A stretch of 64,000 bases of DNA from Kaustia mangrovi (GCF_015482775.1 NZ_CP058214.1:2842501-2906500); one strand, 5' to 3'; shown: positions 42,723-51,772, counted from the stretch's first letter. Numbers and translations are program-made. Notes: generated from the sequence alone by a model not told the origin.

Positions 42723-44552
42723 ATGGGTGCCGACAACAAGCAGTTCATCCTGGCGATTGTTCTCTCCGCAGTCGTGATCCTGTTGTGGCAGGTCTTTGTC
42801 GGGATCCCTCAACTCGAACAGGAACCGGCCCCGCAGCAGACGGCCACCGATCAGGCCTCGCCCGGGGCCGGCACCGCGCCGAGCCCCGGCGGCACCACCG
42901 CCCCCACCGCACCGGGCGGGACCGCGGCCTCCGGCAGCCCCGCGGCCGCGACCGCCGGTCGCGCCCAGGCGCTCGCCGCCTCCCCGCGCATCGCCATCGA
43001 GACGCCGCGGGTCGACGGTTCGATCAACCTGAAGGGCGCCCGCCTCGACGATCTGCACCTCAGGGACTATCACGTCACTGTCGACCCGGAGAGCCCGACC
43101 ATCACGCTGCTGTCGCCGTCGGGCGGACCCGGTGCCTATTACACCGAGCATGGCTGGGCGGCCGGCGGCGGTGCGCAGCTCAAGCTGCCGACCAAGGACA
43201 CGGTCTGGAGCGCGCCCGAGGGCGCGACGCTCACCCCGTCGACCCCGGTGACGCTCACCTGGGACAATGGCGAGGGGCTCGTCTTCAAGCGCACCGTCTC
43301 CGTCGACGACCACTATCTCTTCACCGTGCGCCAGGATGTGGAGAACACGTCGGGCGAGCCCGTCACGCTGTTTCCCTACGCCCTGGTCTCGCGGCGGGGC
43401 ACGCCCCCGACGGAAGGGTTCTTCATCCTTCACGAGGGGCCGATCGGCTATCTGGGCGACGACGGGCTGATCGAGCTCGACTATTCCGACCTGCAGGAAG
43501 CCGAGCAGCCCCAGAGCCACAAGGCGACGGGCGGCTGGCTCGGCATTACCGACAAGTACTGGGCCGTCACGATCATTCCCGACCAGTCGTCGGCCATCGA
43601 GGGGCGGTTCCTCGATATGCCGCGCGGCGGTGTCGACACCTATCAGGCGGATTATCTGGTGTCCGGCGGCATTGCGGTGCCCGCGGGCGGCACGGCGACC
43701 TACGAGAGCCGCGTCTTCGCCGGCGCCAAGGTGGTGCAGACGGTCGACGGCTATGCCGAGGAATTCGGCATCAAGCAGTTCGACCTGCTGATCGACTGGG
43801 GCTGGTTCTACTTCATCACCAAGCCGATGTTCTGGCTCCTGGAGTTCTTCAACGATCTCATCGGCAATTTCGGTGTCGCTATCCTCATGGCGACGGTCGT
43901 CGTGAAGCTCATCTTCTTCCCGCTCGCCAACAAGTCCTACATCTCGATGAGCAAGATGAAGAAGCTTCAGCCGGAGCTCGTGAAACTGCGCGAGCGCTAT
44001 CCCGACGATCGGATGAAGCAGCAGGAAGCCATGATGGCGCTCTACAAGAAGGAGAAGGTGACGCCCGTCTCCGGCTGCCTGCCGATCCTCATCCAGATCC
44101 CGGTGTTCTTCGCGCTCTACAAGGTGCTGTTCGTGTCCATCGAGATGCGGCACGCGCCGTTCTTCGGCTGGATCCAGGATCTCTCCGCGCCGGATCCGAC
44201 GACCATCTTCAACCTGTTCGGGCTCATTCCCTGGACGCCGCCGGAGCTGCTCATGCTCGGCGTGTGGCCGATCATCATGGGGGTGACCATGTGGGTGCAG
44301 ATGCGCCTCAACCCGGCGCCGCCCGACCCGATCCAGGCCAAGATCTTCAACTGGATGCCGGTCTTCTTCACCTTCCTGCTCGCCCGCTTCCCCTCGGGGC
44401 TGGTGATCTACTGGGCCTGGAACAACACGCTCTCGGTGCTCCAGCAATATGTCATCATGCGCCGGCAGGGGGTGAAGGTGGAGCTGTTCCAGAACATCCG
44501 GAGTTCACTGGGGCTTGGTCGCAAGAAGGGCGTCAGCGAGTCGGAAGGCTAG
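42723..44552 (+). CDS. yidC: Membrane protein insertase YidC
   Basis: A 609-residue YidC with an N-terminal membrane anchor (KQFILAIVLSAVVILLWQVFVG). A Pro/Ala/Gly-rich linker (residues about 35-85) leads to a large periplasmic beta-sandwich (about 90-360). The five-helix 60KD_IMP core runs from LIDWGWFYFITKPMFWLLEFFNDLIGNFG to the end. The cytoplasmic loop MSKMKKLQPELVKLRERYPDDRMKQQEAMMALYKKEKVTPVSGCLPILIQIPVFFALYKVL (positions about 405-470) carries the hydrophilic-groove arginine region. It inserts and folds inner-membrane proteins alone or with Sec. Its stop is 4 bp before the engB start. Confidence 0.96.
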   Translation: MGADNKQFILAIVLSAVVILLWQVFVGIPQLEQEPAPQQTATDQASPGAGTAPSPGGTTAPTAPGGTAASGSPAAATAGRAQALAASPRIAIETPRVDGSINLKGARLDDLHLRDYHVTVDPESPTITLLSPSGGPGAYYTEHGWAAGGGAQLKLPTKDTVWSAPEGATLTPSTPVTLTWDNGEGLVFKRTVSVDDHYLFTVRQDVENTSGEPVTLFPYALVSRRGTPPTEGFFILHEGPIGYLGDDGLIELDYSDLQEAEQPQSHKATGGWLGITDKYWAVTIIPDQSSAIEGRFLDMPRGGVDTYQADYLVSGGIAVPAGGTATYESRVFAGAKVVQTVDGYAEEFGIKQFDLLIDWGWFYFITKPMFWLLEFFNDLIGNFGVAILMATVVVKLIFFPLANKSYISMSKMKKLQPELVKLRERYPDDRMKQQEAMMALYKKEKVTPVSGCLPILIQIPVFFALYKVLFVSIEMRHAPFFGWIQDLSAPDPTTIFNLFGLIPWTPPELLMLGVWPIIMGVTMWVQMRLNPAPPDPIQAKIFNWMPVFFTFLLARFPSGLVIYWAWNNTLSVLQQYVIMRRQGVKVELFQNIRSSLGLGRKKGVSESEG

Positions 44553-44556
44553 GGCC

Positions 44557-45216
44557 GTGAGCTCGCCTGACGGCACGGACGAGGACGCGTTTCCGCCCCA
44601 GGCCATCGAGGCGGGGCGGCTGCTGTTCGCGCGCGAGTTCTCGTTTCTGCGCGGGGTGGCGAAGCTCGACGGGCTGCCGCCGGCAGCGCCTTGCGAGGTC
44701 GCCTTTGCGGGCCGCTCCAATGTCGGCAAGTCGAGCCTGCTCAACGCGCTGACCGGCCGCAAGGCGCTGGCGCGCACCTCCTCCACGCCCGGGCGCACCC
44801 GCGAGCTCAATTTCTTCACCTTCGGCGACGTTCTGTGCCTCGTCGACATGCCGGGCTACGGCTATGCGAAGGCGGCGAAGTCGGAGGCCCGGCGCTGGCA
44901 GGCGCTCATCCGCGACTATCTGCGCGGCCGGCCGAGCCTCAAGCGCGTCTTCCTCCTCGTCGACGCCCGCCACGGGCTGAAGGACAGCGATCTGGAGATG
45001 ATGGCGCTGATGGACGAGGCCGCGGTGAGCTACCAGATCGTGCTGACCAAGGCCGACAAGGTCAAACCCGCCGAGCTCGAACGCATATGCGCCGCCGTCG
45101 CAGACGCTCTGAAGCGCCGGCCGGCGGCCCATCCGGGCTTCCACGTCACCTCCAGCGCGAAGGGCACCGGCATTGCGGAGCTTCGCGCTGAGATCGCGCT
45201 TCTGACGGAACGCTGA
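44557..45216 (+). CDS. engB: Ribosome biogenesis GTPase EngB (YihA/YsxC)
   Basis: A 219-residue essential GTPase for 50S subunit assembly. G1 is FAGRSNVGKSSLLNALTGRK, G2 lies in TSSTPGRTRELNFF, G3 is LVDMPGYGYAKA and G4 is LTKADKVKP. The G5-like segment is HVTSSAKGTGIAELR. Start GTG 44557 was chosen because it follows the yidC stop by 4 bp. A GTG inside yidC (44515) would add 14 basic residues not conserved in the family. It completes the rpmH-rnpA-yidC-engB group. Confidence 0.94.
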   Translation: MSSPDGTDEDAFPPQAIEAGRLLFAREFSFLRGVAKLDGLPPAAPCEVAFAGRSNVGKSSLLNALTGRKALARTSSTPGRTRELNFFTFGDVLCLVDMPGYGYAKAAKSEARRWQALIRDYLRGRPSLKRVFLLVDARHGLKDSDLEMMALMDEAAVSYQIVLTKADKVKPAELERICAAVADALKRRPAAHPGFHVTSSAKGTGIAELRAEIALLTER

Positions 45217-45271
45217 AGAGTCCCGAAGGCCCTGTCTGGGTGTGGCTGGTCGGAGATCGGCCGCCGCCGTC

Positions 45272-45439
45272 CTATTCGCCGCCATCCCGGCGCGGACCGT
45301 CGCCGTCCTCGCCCCGCCCGGGCTCGCGGCGCTCGCGCGCCTGGTCCTTGCGGCGGCGCAGATTGGCCCGCAACGCCTCGGCGAGCCGCCTGGCGCGTTC
45401 GGTCTCGTTGTCCGCTTTTTCGCGTTTCCGGTCGGTCAT
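45272..45439 (-). CDS. Small conserved charged protein, function unknown
   Basis: A 55-residue, highly charged protein: MTDRKREKADNETERARRLAEALRANLRRRKDQARERREP, then an acidic/basic tail. The central RRLAEALRANLRRRKDQAR segment should form one amphipathic helix and recurs in small proteins of other alphaproteobacteria. No function is assigned. It is convergent with engB and lies 150 bp from the tRNA gene. Confidence 0.65.
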   Translation of the reverse strand: MTDRKREKADNETERARRLAEALRANLRRRKDQARERREPGRGEDGDGPRRDGGE

Positions 45440-45588
45440 CGGCAAGCCTGGTCGTGATGGCGCGGCCGGGCCGCACTGGTCTCCCGCAAATAACATGTCG
45501 CAGGAGCGATTGGCGAGCTTGCGCTTCGCCGCGCACTGTGGCAGTTTCCGCCTCGCTCGCGCCCGATCGGGCCGCAAGCCCAAAAGGC

Positions 45589-45663
45589 GCCGCCGTAGCT
45601 CAGGGGTAGAGCACACCCTTGGTAAGGGTGGGGTCGCGTGTTCAATTCACGCCGGCGGCACCA
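45589..45663 (+). tRNA. tRNA-Thr (anticodon GGT)
   Basis: The cloverleaf is complete: acceptor GCCGCCG/CGGCGGC, D-arm with TAGCTCAGGGGTAGAGC, anticodon stem CACCC-TTGGTAA-GGGTG with GGT, and T-arm CGCGTGTTCAATTCACG. The discriminator A is followed by an encoded CCA (45661-45663). Eight T residues follow and serve as terminator. Confidence 0.96.
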
Positions 45664-45671
45664 TTTTTTTT
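45664..45671 (+). terminator. T-run ending the tRNA-Thr transcript
   Basis: Eight consecutive T directly follow the encoded CCA. With the acceptor/T-arm fold upstream this can act as an intrinsic stop. Confidence 0.5.
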
Positions 45672-45751
45672 CCCATAACAGACTTCTCCGGGATACCGGC
45701 GACAGCGCTGCGGCTGGCCGGCTGCGCTACCGGGCTCGTACCGTGCGGATA

Positions 45752-46918
45752 TCAGCGCGGGGCGAGCTGGGCGATGAGGTCGTTGGCGAACTGCGCGATC
45801 TGGGTGGCGGCGGAGAAGTCGAACGCGTTGATGGCGACGAAGACGCCGACGCCGCGGGTCGGCGCGAAGGCATGATAGACGAACATGCCCTGAAGCCCGC
45901 CGGCCTTCTGCAGGATGAGCGGGCGGTCGCCCTCCGGTTCCATCACGATCCAGCCGAGGCTCATGGCGTCCATCCGGCCCGATTCGTCGAAGCCGTAGAC
46001 CGGGGAGAGGGCGTCGCGCCGGACATAGGCCGCATGGTCCAGAAGTCGCATCTCGGCGTGGCCGGGCGAGAAGCGGTCGAGGTGCCACTGCAGCCATTTC
46101 AGCATGTCGTTGGCCGTCGAATAGAGGCCGCTCGCCCCGGCCATGACCGGGCCGGAGGGCACGTCCGGCAGCGCGGAACCGTCGAAGCCGTGCCCCTGCA
46201 TCAGCCTGGCCTTGTCGCCCTCGCCGGGGGCGAAGACGGTGTCGCCAAGCCCTATGGGGCGGAGGACGCGGTCCGCCAGAAGCGTCTCGTAGGGCGTGCC
46301 TGCCGCGTTGCCGAGCGCCGCGGCCAGCATGTCGAAGCCGAAATTCGAGTAGAGCCCGCCGGTGCCGGAGGCGAAGAGCTGGGGCGCGCCCGACAGCGCC
46401 TCGATATAGGTCTCCTTCGTGAGCGTTGAGAACGGGTCGTCCGCAGGCCCCGGCTCGCGCTCGGCCTCGCGCGGGAGCCCGGATGTGTGGGTCGCCAGAT
46501 CGATCAGCCGGATCGGCTTGCCGCCCTTCTGGGGCACCTCGACATCCCAGCCGATCCTGTCCTGGAGCGGGTCGGTGAAGTTCACCGTGCCGTCCGCGAC
46601 GAGGCTCGCCAGAACCGCCCCGGTGAAGACCTTCGTGATGGAGCCGACACGCATCAGCGTGTCGCCGTCCGGCGCCTTGCCGGACCCGTCGGCGATCTCG
46701 CCGAAGCCGGAAACCGCCGTCTCTCCGTTCCGCGTCGCCCCGATGACGAGCCCCGGGACGCCCGTTTCCAGGAACAGCACCGTTCCGGTGAACGCGACGG
46801 TCTCGTCGAGCAGCCTGTCCTGTGCCCCGGCGGGCAGGGCGAGGCCGGCGAGACCGGCCGCGATGGTCACTATCGCCGTCAGCCGCCGGCCTGTCGTCCG
46901 CCCCATCGTCTGCCCCAT
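45752..46918 (-). CDS. Serine hydrolase of the beta-lactamase/penicillin-binding protein family
   Basis: A 388-residue class C-type serine hydrolase. A signal peptide (GRRLTAIVTIAAGLAGLALPAGA) precedes the domain. The nucleophile motif is S93-x-x-K96 in RVGSITKVFTG, and the Y-x-N motif is in GGLYSNFGFDML. The third motif (usually K-T-G or H-x-G) may be QKAGGLQGMFVYH near residue 345. It resembles AmpH/EstB-like periplasmic peptidases or esterases more than true beta-lactamases. The substrate is unknown. It is monocistronic on the minus strand. Confidence 0.87.
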   Translation of the reverse strand: MGQTMGRTTGRRLTAIVTIAAGLAGLALPAGAQDRLLDETVAFTGTVLFLETGVPGLVIGATRNGETAVSGFGEIADGSGKAPDGDTLMRVGSITKVFTGAVLASLVADGTVNFTDPLQDRIGWDVEVPQKGGKPIRLIDLATHTSGLPREAEREPGPADDPFSTLTKETYIEALSGAPQLFASGTGGLYSNFGFDMLAAALGNAAGTPYETLLADRVLRPIGLGDTVFAPGEGDKARLMQGHGFDGSALPDVPSGPVMAGASGLYSTANDMLKWLQWHLDRFSPGHAEMRLLDHAAYVRRDALSPVYGFDESGRMDAMSLGWIVMEPEGDRPLILQKAGGLQGMFVYHAFAPTRGVGVFVAINAFDFSAATQIAQFANDLIAQLAPR

Positions 46919-47103
46919 GTCGACCGTCCCCCTCGTGCGTTCGTTCGAGCCATAGTTTTTCTAGCATAGGGTCGGCGTGGCGCCAGCCCCGGCTGGCGCG
47001 AGCGGTCCGGAGGAAAGGGGCGGCGACGCCTGACCGGCTGCCGCCCTTTGCCGCCAATCGACGGGGAGCGGGCCGGGTTGGGCCCGATTGGGGGCGGAAC
47101 GGA

Positions 47104-48063
47104 TCAGTCAGTCACGACATCCCAGCTGTCGTCCGGGTTGAAGCGCTCGATATAGGGCACGATCTCCGCGGTGGCCGGGCCGAGATCGGTCTCGTAGACA
47201 ATGCCGTACTGGTTCACCATGAAGGTGTTCACGCCGGTCTGGCCATATGTGACGGGCCAGGCCAGGAGCGCGAAGCCCGCGATCATGTTGCCGTTGATCA
47301 CATAGTCGTAGGCGCCTCCGGCAATCCGCGGGCCTTGGCCTGTCAGGATCCGGTAGCGATAGCCGAAATAGCCACGCCCCTCGCGCGCCGTGTCGAGCGC
47401 GGCTTGATCGACGAATTCCCCGGCGGGGCTCTCCCCGGCATCGGAGCCGGCGGGCCAGTAGAGCCCGTCGGTCTCGCCGTCTCCGCTCAGGAGCTTCTGG
47501 GCGAATTCCCGCACGCCGTCGCCGTCTCGGTCCGCGGAGGCGTAAGCGTGCTGCGCAGCGACATAGGCCCGCATGGTCGCGATTGTCTCCAGCTCGTTCT
47601 CGCCTATGCGCCGGTTGACGATCTCCTCCAGACCCGCCTGGGCGTCGAACGCCCATTTGCCGTCATCCGTCTTCACCACGGGGAAGGGGAACGGCCAGAG
47701 CTTGGCGCCGAGATCGATGAGGACACGATCGCCGTCCTCCTCCACGAAGAGCTGTCTGGCCGCCCCCTCGCGGATCCGGGCATAGCTGTCCATCGACCCC
47801 TCGTCGGCCTTGAGCTTTGCGGCATCGAGGCCGAGAAGGCGGGCCAGGCCATCGAGGTCGTCGTCGGCGAGAGCCGTCTGGAACGCGTCGACGGCCGCCG
47901 CGGCGGTGTCGAAGGTCGGCGGTGCCTCCTGCGACGCGAAAGCCTCGATGCCCTCATCGTCTTGCGCGGAGGCGGCAAGCACGGGGGAGAGGGTGGCAAG
48001 GGAGACGACGAGGCCGAGAGCCAGCGCCGGGCGGACAAGCAGGTGGTGAAGAATAGCAATCAT
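47104..48063 (-). CDS. DUF2950 domain protein
   Basis: A 319-residue exported protein. The signal peptide is MIAILHHLLVRPALALGLVVSLATLSPVLAASA. The DUF2950 blocks are FDTAAAAVDAFQTALADDDLDGLARLLG, KTDDGKWAFDAQAGLEEIVNRRIGENELETIATMRAYVAAQHAYAS and GYFGYRYRILTGQGP, ending with AWPVTYGQTGVNTFMVNQYGIVYETDLG. No enzymatic motif is recognised. It starts 23 bp after the DUF3300 gene; the two families are often encoded together, which suggests a joint envelope role. Confidence 0.9.
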   Translation of the reverse strand: MIAILHHLLVRPALALGLVVSLATLSPVLAASAQDDEGIEAFASQEAPPTFDTAAAAVDAFQTALADDDLDGLARLLGLDAAKLKADEGSMDSYARIREGAARQLFVEEDGDRVLIDLGAKLWPFPFPVVKTDDGKWAFDAQAGLEEIVNRRIGENELETIATMRAYVAAQHAYASADRDGDGVREFAQKLLSGDGETDGLYWPAGSDAGESPAGEFVDQAALDTAREGRGYFGYRYRILTGQGPRIAGGAYDYVINGNMIAGFALLAWPVTYGQTGVNTFMVNQYGIVYETDLGPATAEIVPYIERFNPDDSWDVVTD

Positions 48064-48086
48064 TGTTCCAGTCCCTTTGCCCGTGC

Positions 48087-49481
48087 TCAACGCCTGCGTC
48101 CGCCGCCATGCCTGAACGACCTGTGGCCGCCGCCCCGGCGCCCGCCGCCCATCGATCTGAAGCCGCGCTCGCTGGAGATCCTCTCTCTCTTGCCGCTGCG
48201 GACATGTCCGAAGCCGGAGGGGTGTCTCGGGCGGTTGTCGATCCGCCCTGCCGGCTTCTTCCTGCCGACCGGGTGATCGATCCGTGTCGTCTTGCGGGCC
48301 TGTTTCGCGCCCGGGCGCTTCTCTATGCGGTGCCTTTCGGCCGCCCGGCGATCGCCGCCCGGCCGGTCCCGTTTCAGGTCTTCCGGCCTCTTCTTCAGAC
48401 CTTCGAGCGTGCTCTTGCGGATGTCTCTCGACAGATGCGCCCGGCCCGGCGCCGTTTCTGGCCGTTCCCTGCGGATGCGCGCTGCCTGGTTGTGGAGCGC
48501 GTTGTTGCGGTTGGTCTCCAGTCCGCGTCTCAGCTCGGAGTGGCCGATCTTGGCAAACTCGCTCCGGTCGATCTTGATCTTGGAGCGGTCGACATGCCGC
48601 CAGTCGATGTCGTTGATATTGATGTTGCCGTTGAATTTCCGGTTGTTGAAGCAGTTGTTGCAGTCGATCTTGACATTGTTGCCGCCATGCCAGTCGCCGC
48701 CCCACACGCCCCAGTGGTTCCAGTCGATCGCCGACGCCCAGATCGCACCGGTGACGACGCCGGCGAAGAAGGTCGCCGTCGGATAGTAGTAATAGGGATA
48801 GGGGGTGGGGTAATAGCCGATGGGTGCCGGAGGATAGCCCGGCTCATAGAGCATCTGGGGCGGATATTGCGGGACATAGATGGTCTGGGTGCTGGCCGGC
48901 TGGATGACGATATTGTCCTGCTGCTTGACGACCTTGACCTTGTCGTCGGTCTTGATGACGCCCTTGGCGACCGCCTCCGAGCGAAGCTGCTGGATGGCGA
49001 CCAGCACATCCTTCTGCTGGTAGGTGATGGCGTCGGCCAGCTGCTGGGTCCAGTCGAGATCGTTGTTCATCATCTTCACGATCTCGGGATAGTTGAGCAG
49101 CGAGATGATGCTGGGATCCCAGCTGTCCTTGGGCTTCAGGCTCTTGTCCTTCTCATAGGCGTCGAGATAGCGGGCCGCCTGCACGATCTCGAGGGGGTAG
49201 AGCGAGGCTGAGGTGATCAGCGAGACCAGATCGTCCGGATAGAGCGCGATCCGCGCCACGAGGACCTCGAGCTCGTCCTCGGTGAGGGGCTTGGGCGCCT
49301 GCTGGGACGCATCCGCCGGTTGCGACGCTGCCGTCTGCTGGGACGTGGCCGCCTGGTCCTGATTCTGGTCCTGGCCCTGATCCTGGCTCTGGGCAACGGA
49401 CCCGACCGTTGCGACGGCGCCGAACAGGGGGATCAGCACGCAGACCGTCAAAATCCTGATAATGCGATGGAGTTTTCTCAC
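48087..49481 (-). CDS. DUF3300 domain protein
   Basis: A 464-residue exported protein. A signal peptide (HRIIRILTVCVLIPLFGAVATVGSVAQS) is followed by a Gln-rich linker. The DUF3300 domain (about residues 65-250) has ELEVLVARIALYPDDLVSLITSASLYPLEIVQAARYL and NDLDWTQQLADAITYQQKDVLVAIQQLR, then YVPQYPPQMLYEPGYPPAPIGYYPTPYPYYYYP. The C-terminal 170 residues are very basic (Arg/Lys/His/Gly) and end GGGRRGGGHRSFRHGGGRRR, which could bind anionic polymers. It is the upstream partner of the DUF2950 gene. Confidence 0.9.
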   Translation of the reverse strand: MRKLHRIIRILTVCVLIPLFGAVATVGSVAQSQDQGQDQNQDQAATSQQTAASQPADASQQAPKPLTEDELEVLVARIALYPDDLVSLITSASLYPLEIVQAARYLDAYEKDKSLKPKDSWDPSIISLLNYPEIVKMMNNDLDWTQQLADAITYQQKDVLVAIQQLRSEAVAKGVIKTDDKVKVVKQQDNIVIQPASTQTIYVPQYPPQMLYEPGYPPAPIGYYPTPYPYYYYPTATFFAGVVTGAIWASAIDWNHWGVWGGDWHGGNNVKIDCNNCFNNRKFNGNININDIDWRHVDRSKIKIDRSEFAKIGHSELRRGLETNRNNALHNQAARIRRERPETAPGRAHLSRDIRKSTLEGLKKRPEDLKRDRPGGDRRAAERHRIEKRPGAKQARKTTRIDHPVGRKKPAGRIDNRPRHPSGFGHVRSGKRERISSERGFRSMGGGRRGGGHRSFRHGGGRRR

Positions 49482-49495
49482 GGCGTTCCCCCTTT

Positions 49496-49521
49496 TGTCT
49501 CAGGCATCTGTCTCAGGCATC
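49496..49521. repeat. Perfect tandem 13-bp direct repeat
   Basis: TGTCTCAGGCATC occurs twice head-to-tail (49496-49508 and 49509-49521), starting 15 bp upstream of the DUF3300 ATG. It may be an operator or a slipped duplication. Confidence 0.6.
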
Positions 49522-49710
49522 GGCCCAGCATATCCACCCAGGACGCGATCATAGCAGAAGCTTCACGCAAGTTGACCATGAAAGGTCGGGCGGGCGCCGG
49601 GTCCCGCCGCGCACTCCTCGGCGAACTCAGAAATTTGTTGCAATATGCCGAACAGTTGGCGACCTTCCCGAGGTCCGGGGGACCGGTCGACTCTGCGAGG
49701 ATAAGGCGTC

Positions 49711-50658
49711 ATGAACGGGGAACAGGCGGTTTCTGCGAATAACGCTCTGGGATTGCGTTACGGCCGGACGGCAACCGAAGGACGTTCATGCCGGTCGCCG
49801 CGCTCGGCCGGCAACCGGGCGATACGGCGCCTGCGCGAGATCGGACGGGCGGCCTGTCTGGGCACCGCTCTCGTTCTCGCCGGCCAGATGTCGACCGCTC
49901 CGGCCTCCGCGGCCGATCTCGTCTATGACGTGCCCCCGCCGGAGGCCGCGCCCGAGAGCGACTGGCAGTTCGCCGTCGCCATCTATATGTGGGCCGCCGG
50001 TCTGGATGGCAAAGTCGGCATGTTCGATCGCCCGACCATCAATATCGACCAGAGCTTCGGCGACATCTGGAAGGAGCTGAAGTTTGCGGGGATGGCGGTC
50101 GGCGAGGCGCGCAAGGGACGCTGGGCGGTCTTCGCCGATCTCATCTATATCAAGATCGCGACCGACAGCGGCCTGACCGGCACCGTCGGGAACGTGCCTG
50201 TGAAACTCGATGCGAAGGTCAAGACCGAGACGTTCACGGGCACGCTCATGGGCGAGTACCGGTTTCTGGAGAGCGAGCGCGGAACGGCCGATCTGATGGC
50301 CGGCGCCCGCCTGTGGAGCGTCGATACCAAGATCCGGGCGAAGCTGTCCGCCGACGGTACGGAGGTCGGGGCGTATAGCGGCAATGACGGCGAGACCTGG
50401 GTCGATCCGATGATCGGGCTCAGGGGCCGTCTCAACCTGGACGAAAGCTGGTACCTGACCGGCTGGGGGATGATCGGCGGCTTCGGCGTCGCGTCCGACT
50501 TCGCGTGGGACGTGTTCGGCAGCGTCGGCTATCAGTGGAGCCGCAGCTTCTCCACCACAGTCGGCTACCGCGCGCTGGGTGTCGATTATCGCGATGACGG
50601 CTTCGTCTACGATATCGTCGAGCACGGACCGGTCCTCGGCGCGGTCCTCCGGTTCTAG
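49711..50658 (+). CDS. Putative outer-membrane beta-barrel protein
   Basis: A 315-residue protein with a long N-terminus and a signal-like segment (RAACLGTALVLAGQMSTAPASA, about residues 47-68). The rest has alternating amphipathic strands ending in phenylalanine (VLGAVLRF), as outer-membrane beta-barrels do. Segments such as WQFAVAIYMWAAGLDGKVG, GMAVGEARKGRWAVFADLIYIKI and YRALGVDYRDDGFVYDIVEHGPVLGAVLRF resemble alphaproteobacterial barrel proteins of unknown function. The true start may lie downstream of 49711, since the first 40 residues look non-native. No partner genes are evident. Confidence 0.75.
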   Translation: MNGEQAVSANNALGLRYGRTATEGRSCRSPRSAGNRAIRRLREIGRAACLGTALVLAGQMSTAPASAADLVYDVPPPEAAPESDWQFAVAIYMWAAGLDGKVGMFDRPTINIDQSFGDIWKELKFAGMAVGEARKGRWAVFADLIYIKIATDSGLTGTVGNVPVKLDAKVKTETFTGTLMGEYRFLESERGTADLMAGARLWSVDTKIRAKLSADGTEVGAYSGNDGETWVDPMIGLRGRLNLDESWYLTGWGMIGGFGVASDFAWDVFGSVGYQWSRSFSTTVGYRALGVDYRDDGFVYDIVEHGPVLGAVLRF

Positions 50659-50666
50659 ACTTCGGG

Positions 50667-51152
50667 TCAGGGCAGGGCGGACAGCATCGCGACGCCGAGA
50701 TAAAGCCCCAGGCCGAAGCTCAGATGGGTGACGAGCGTGCTCCGGCGTGCAGCGTTCGGGGCTGGCGTCTTCGCTGCGGCAATTCCAAGACCGAGACCCG
50801 GCTGCAGGATCAGGAACGGTGCGGTGCTGGTCGCGAGGCCTGCCAGGAGGCAGGCGCCGGCCGAGGGCGGCCAGTCCGCGATGGCGACGAGGCCTGCGGC
50901 AAACCCGATGCCGATGAGATAATGCGCGGTCCAGCCGATAACGGCCTCGCCCGGCACCGGTGGCGAGGCCGTTATCGGCGCATGCACGAACCGCCCCCGC
51001 GGCATGTGGCCGATCCAGCGCCCGACAAGGCGGTAGTCGAGCGTGGCCGTGCGCAGGATCCTACCGCGCAGGACGGCCACCGCGTCCATGACCAGCGTGG
51101 CGACGATCCCCACGGGGACCGCATGGCCGAATATGGCCGCGAAATCGGACAT
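50667..51152 (-). CDS. DUF2938 family membrane protein
   Basis: A 161-residue membrane protein with four hydrophobic helices. The family pattern begins VPVGIVATLVMDAVAVLRGR, continues with DYRLVGRWIGHMPRGRFVH and EAVIGWTAHYLIGIGFAAGLV, then QPGLGLGIAAAKTPAPNAARRSTLVTHLSFGLGLYLG. The family function is unknown. It is divergent from a MerR regulator with a SoxR-box-like operator between them, so it is probably the regulated target. Confidence 0.88.
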   Translation of the reverse strand: MSDFAAIFGHAVPVGIVATLVMDAVAVLRGRILRTATLDYRLVGRWIGHMPRGRFVHAPITASPPVPGEAVIGWTAHYLIGIGFAAGLVAIADWPPSAGACLLAGLATSTAPFLILQPGLGLGIAAAKTPAPNAARRSTLVTHLSFGLGLYLGVAMLSALP

Positions 51153-51201
51153 GATACTCTCCCATCGTTGCCGCTTGCGTTTCCCGGTTTCGGATGCGAC
51201 C

Positions 51202-51229
51202 TTGCCACTTCAAGTCGACTTGAGGTCAA
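51202..51229. promoter_or_regulatory. SoxR-box-like MerR operator
   Basis: The 14-bp perfect palindrome TCAAGTCGACTTGA (51210-51223), with flanking ACT and GGT, nearly matches the SoxR box CCTCAAGTTAACTTGAGG. A minus-strand TTGACC (51229-51224) and a plus-strand TTGCCA (51202-51207) border it, as -35 elements do in MerR-type promoters with long spacers. Confidence 0.65.
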
Positions 51230-51234
51230 GCCCC

Positions 51235-51672
51235 ATGTTTCTGGATATTTCGGAGGTTGCGAGGCGGTCGGGCCTGCCGGCCTCGACCCTGCGACACTAC
51301 GAGGAGAAAGGCCTGATCCGCTCGGTGGGCCGGCACGGGCTGCGCCGGCAGTTCGAGCGCGATGTGCTCGAGCGCCTGTCGCTCATCGCGCTCGGGCGCC
51401 GTGCGGGCTTCTCACTGGACGAGATCGCGGAGATGTTCGCCCCGGACGGACAGCCGCGCATCGACAGGGAGCGGCTGTCGGCCAGGGCCGACGAGCTCGA
51501 CCGCACCGTGGTCAGGCTGGCCGCGCTGCGCGATGCCCTGCGCCATGCCGCCGCCTGCCCGGCCCCGAGCCATATGGACTGCCCGACATTCCGGCGGTTG
51601 CTCGCCGCGGCCGGCGCGCGCCAGGCCCGCGGGCGTTCCTCCAGCAAGGCCGCGAGCGCCCGGCGCACCTGA
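51235..51672 (+). CDS. MerR-family transcriptional regulator
   Basis: A 145-residue MerR regulator. The winged helix MFLDISEVARRSGLPASTLRHYEEKGLIRSVGRHGLRRQFERDVLERLSLIALGRRAGFSLDEIAEMF (positions 1-67) is clear, followed by a dimerisation helix. The C-terminal effector region has only two cysteines (AACPAPSHMDCPTF) and lacks SoxR's four-cysteine iron-sulfur site. The ATG at 51235 lies 11 bp after the palindromic operator. It probably represses or activates itself and the divergent DUF2938 gene. Confidence 0.9.
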   Translation: MFLDISEVARRSGLPASTLRHYEEKGLIRSVGRHGLRRQFERDVLERLSLIALGRRAGFSLDEIAEMFAPDGQPRIDRERLSARADELDRTVVRLAALRDALRHAAACPAPSHMDCPTFRRLLAAAGARQARGRSSSKAASARRT

Positions 51673-51772
51673 CCGGCGGCTGCCGTTTCACCGAAAGTCG
51701 CGGCATTATCAAACTGTCAACCGTTCCCGGTCAGACTGTGCGGGCAAGGCAATCCCGACCGATGGGCTTTTC

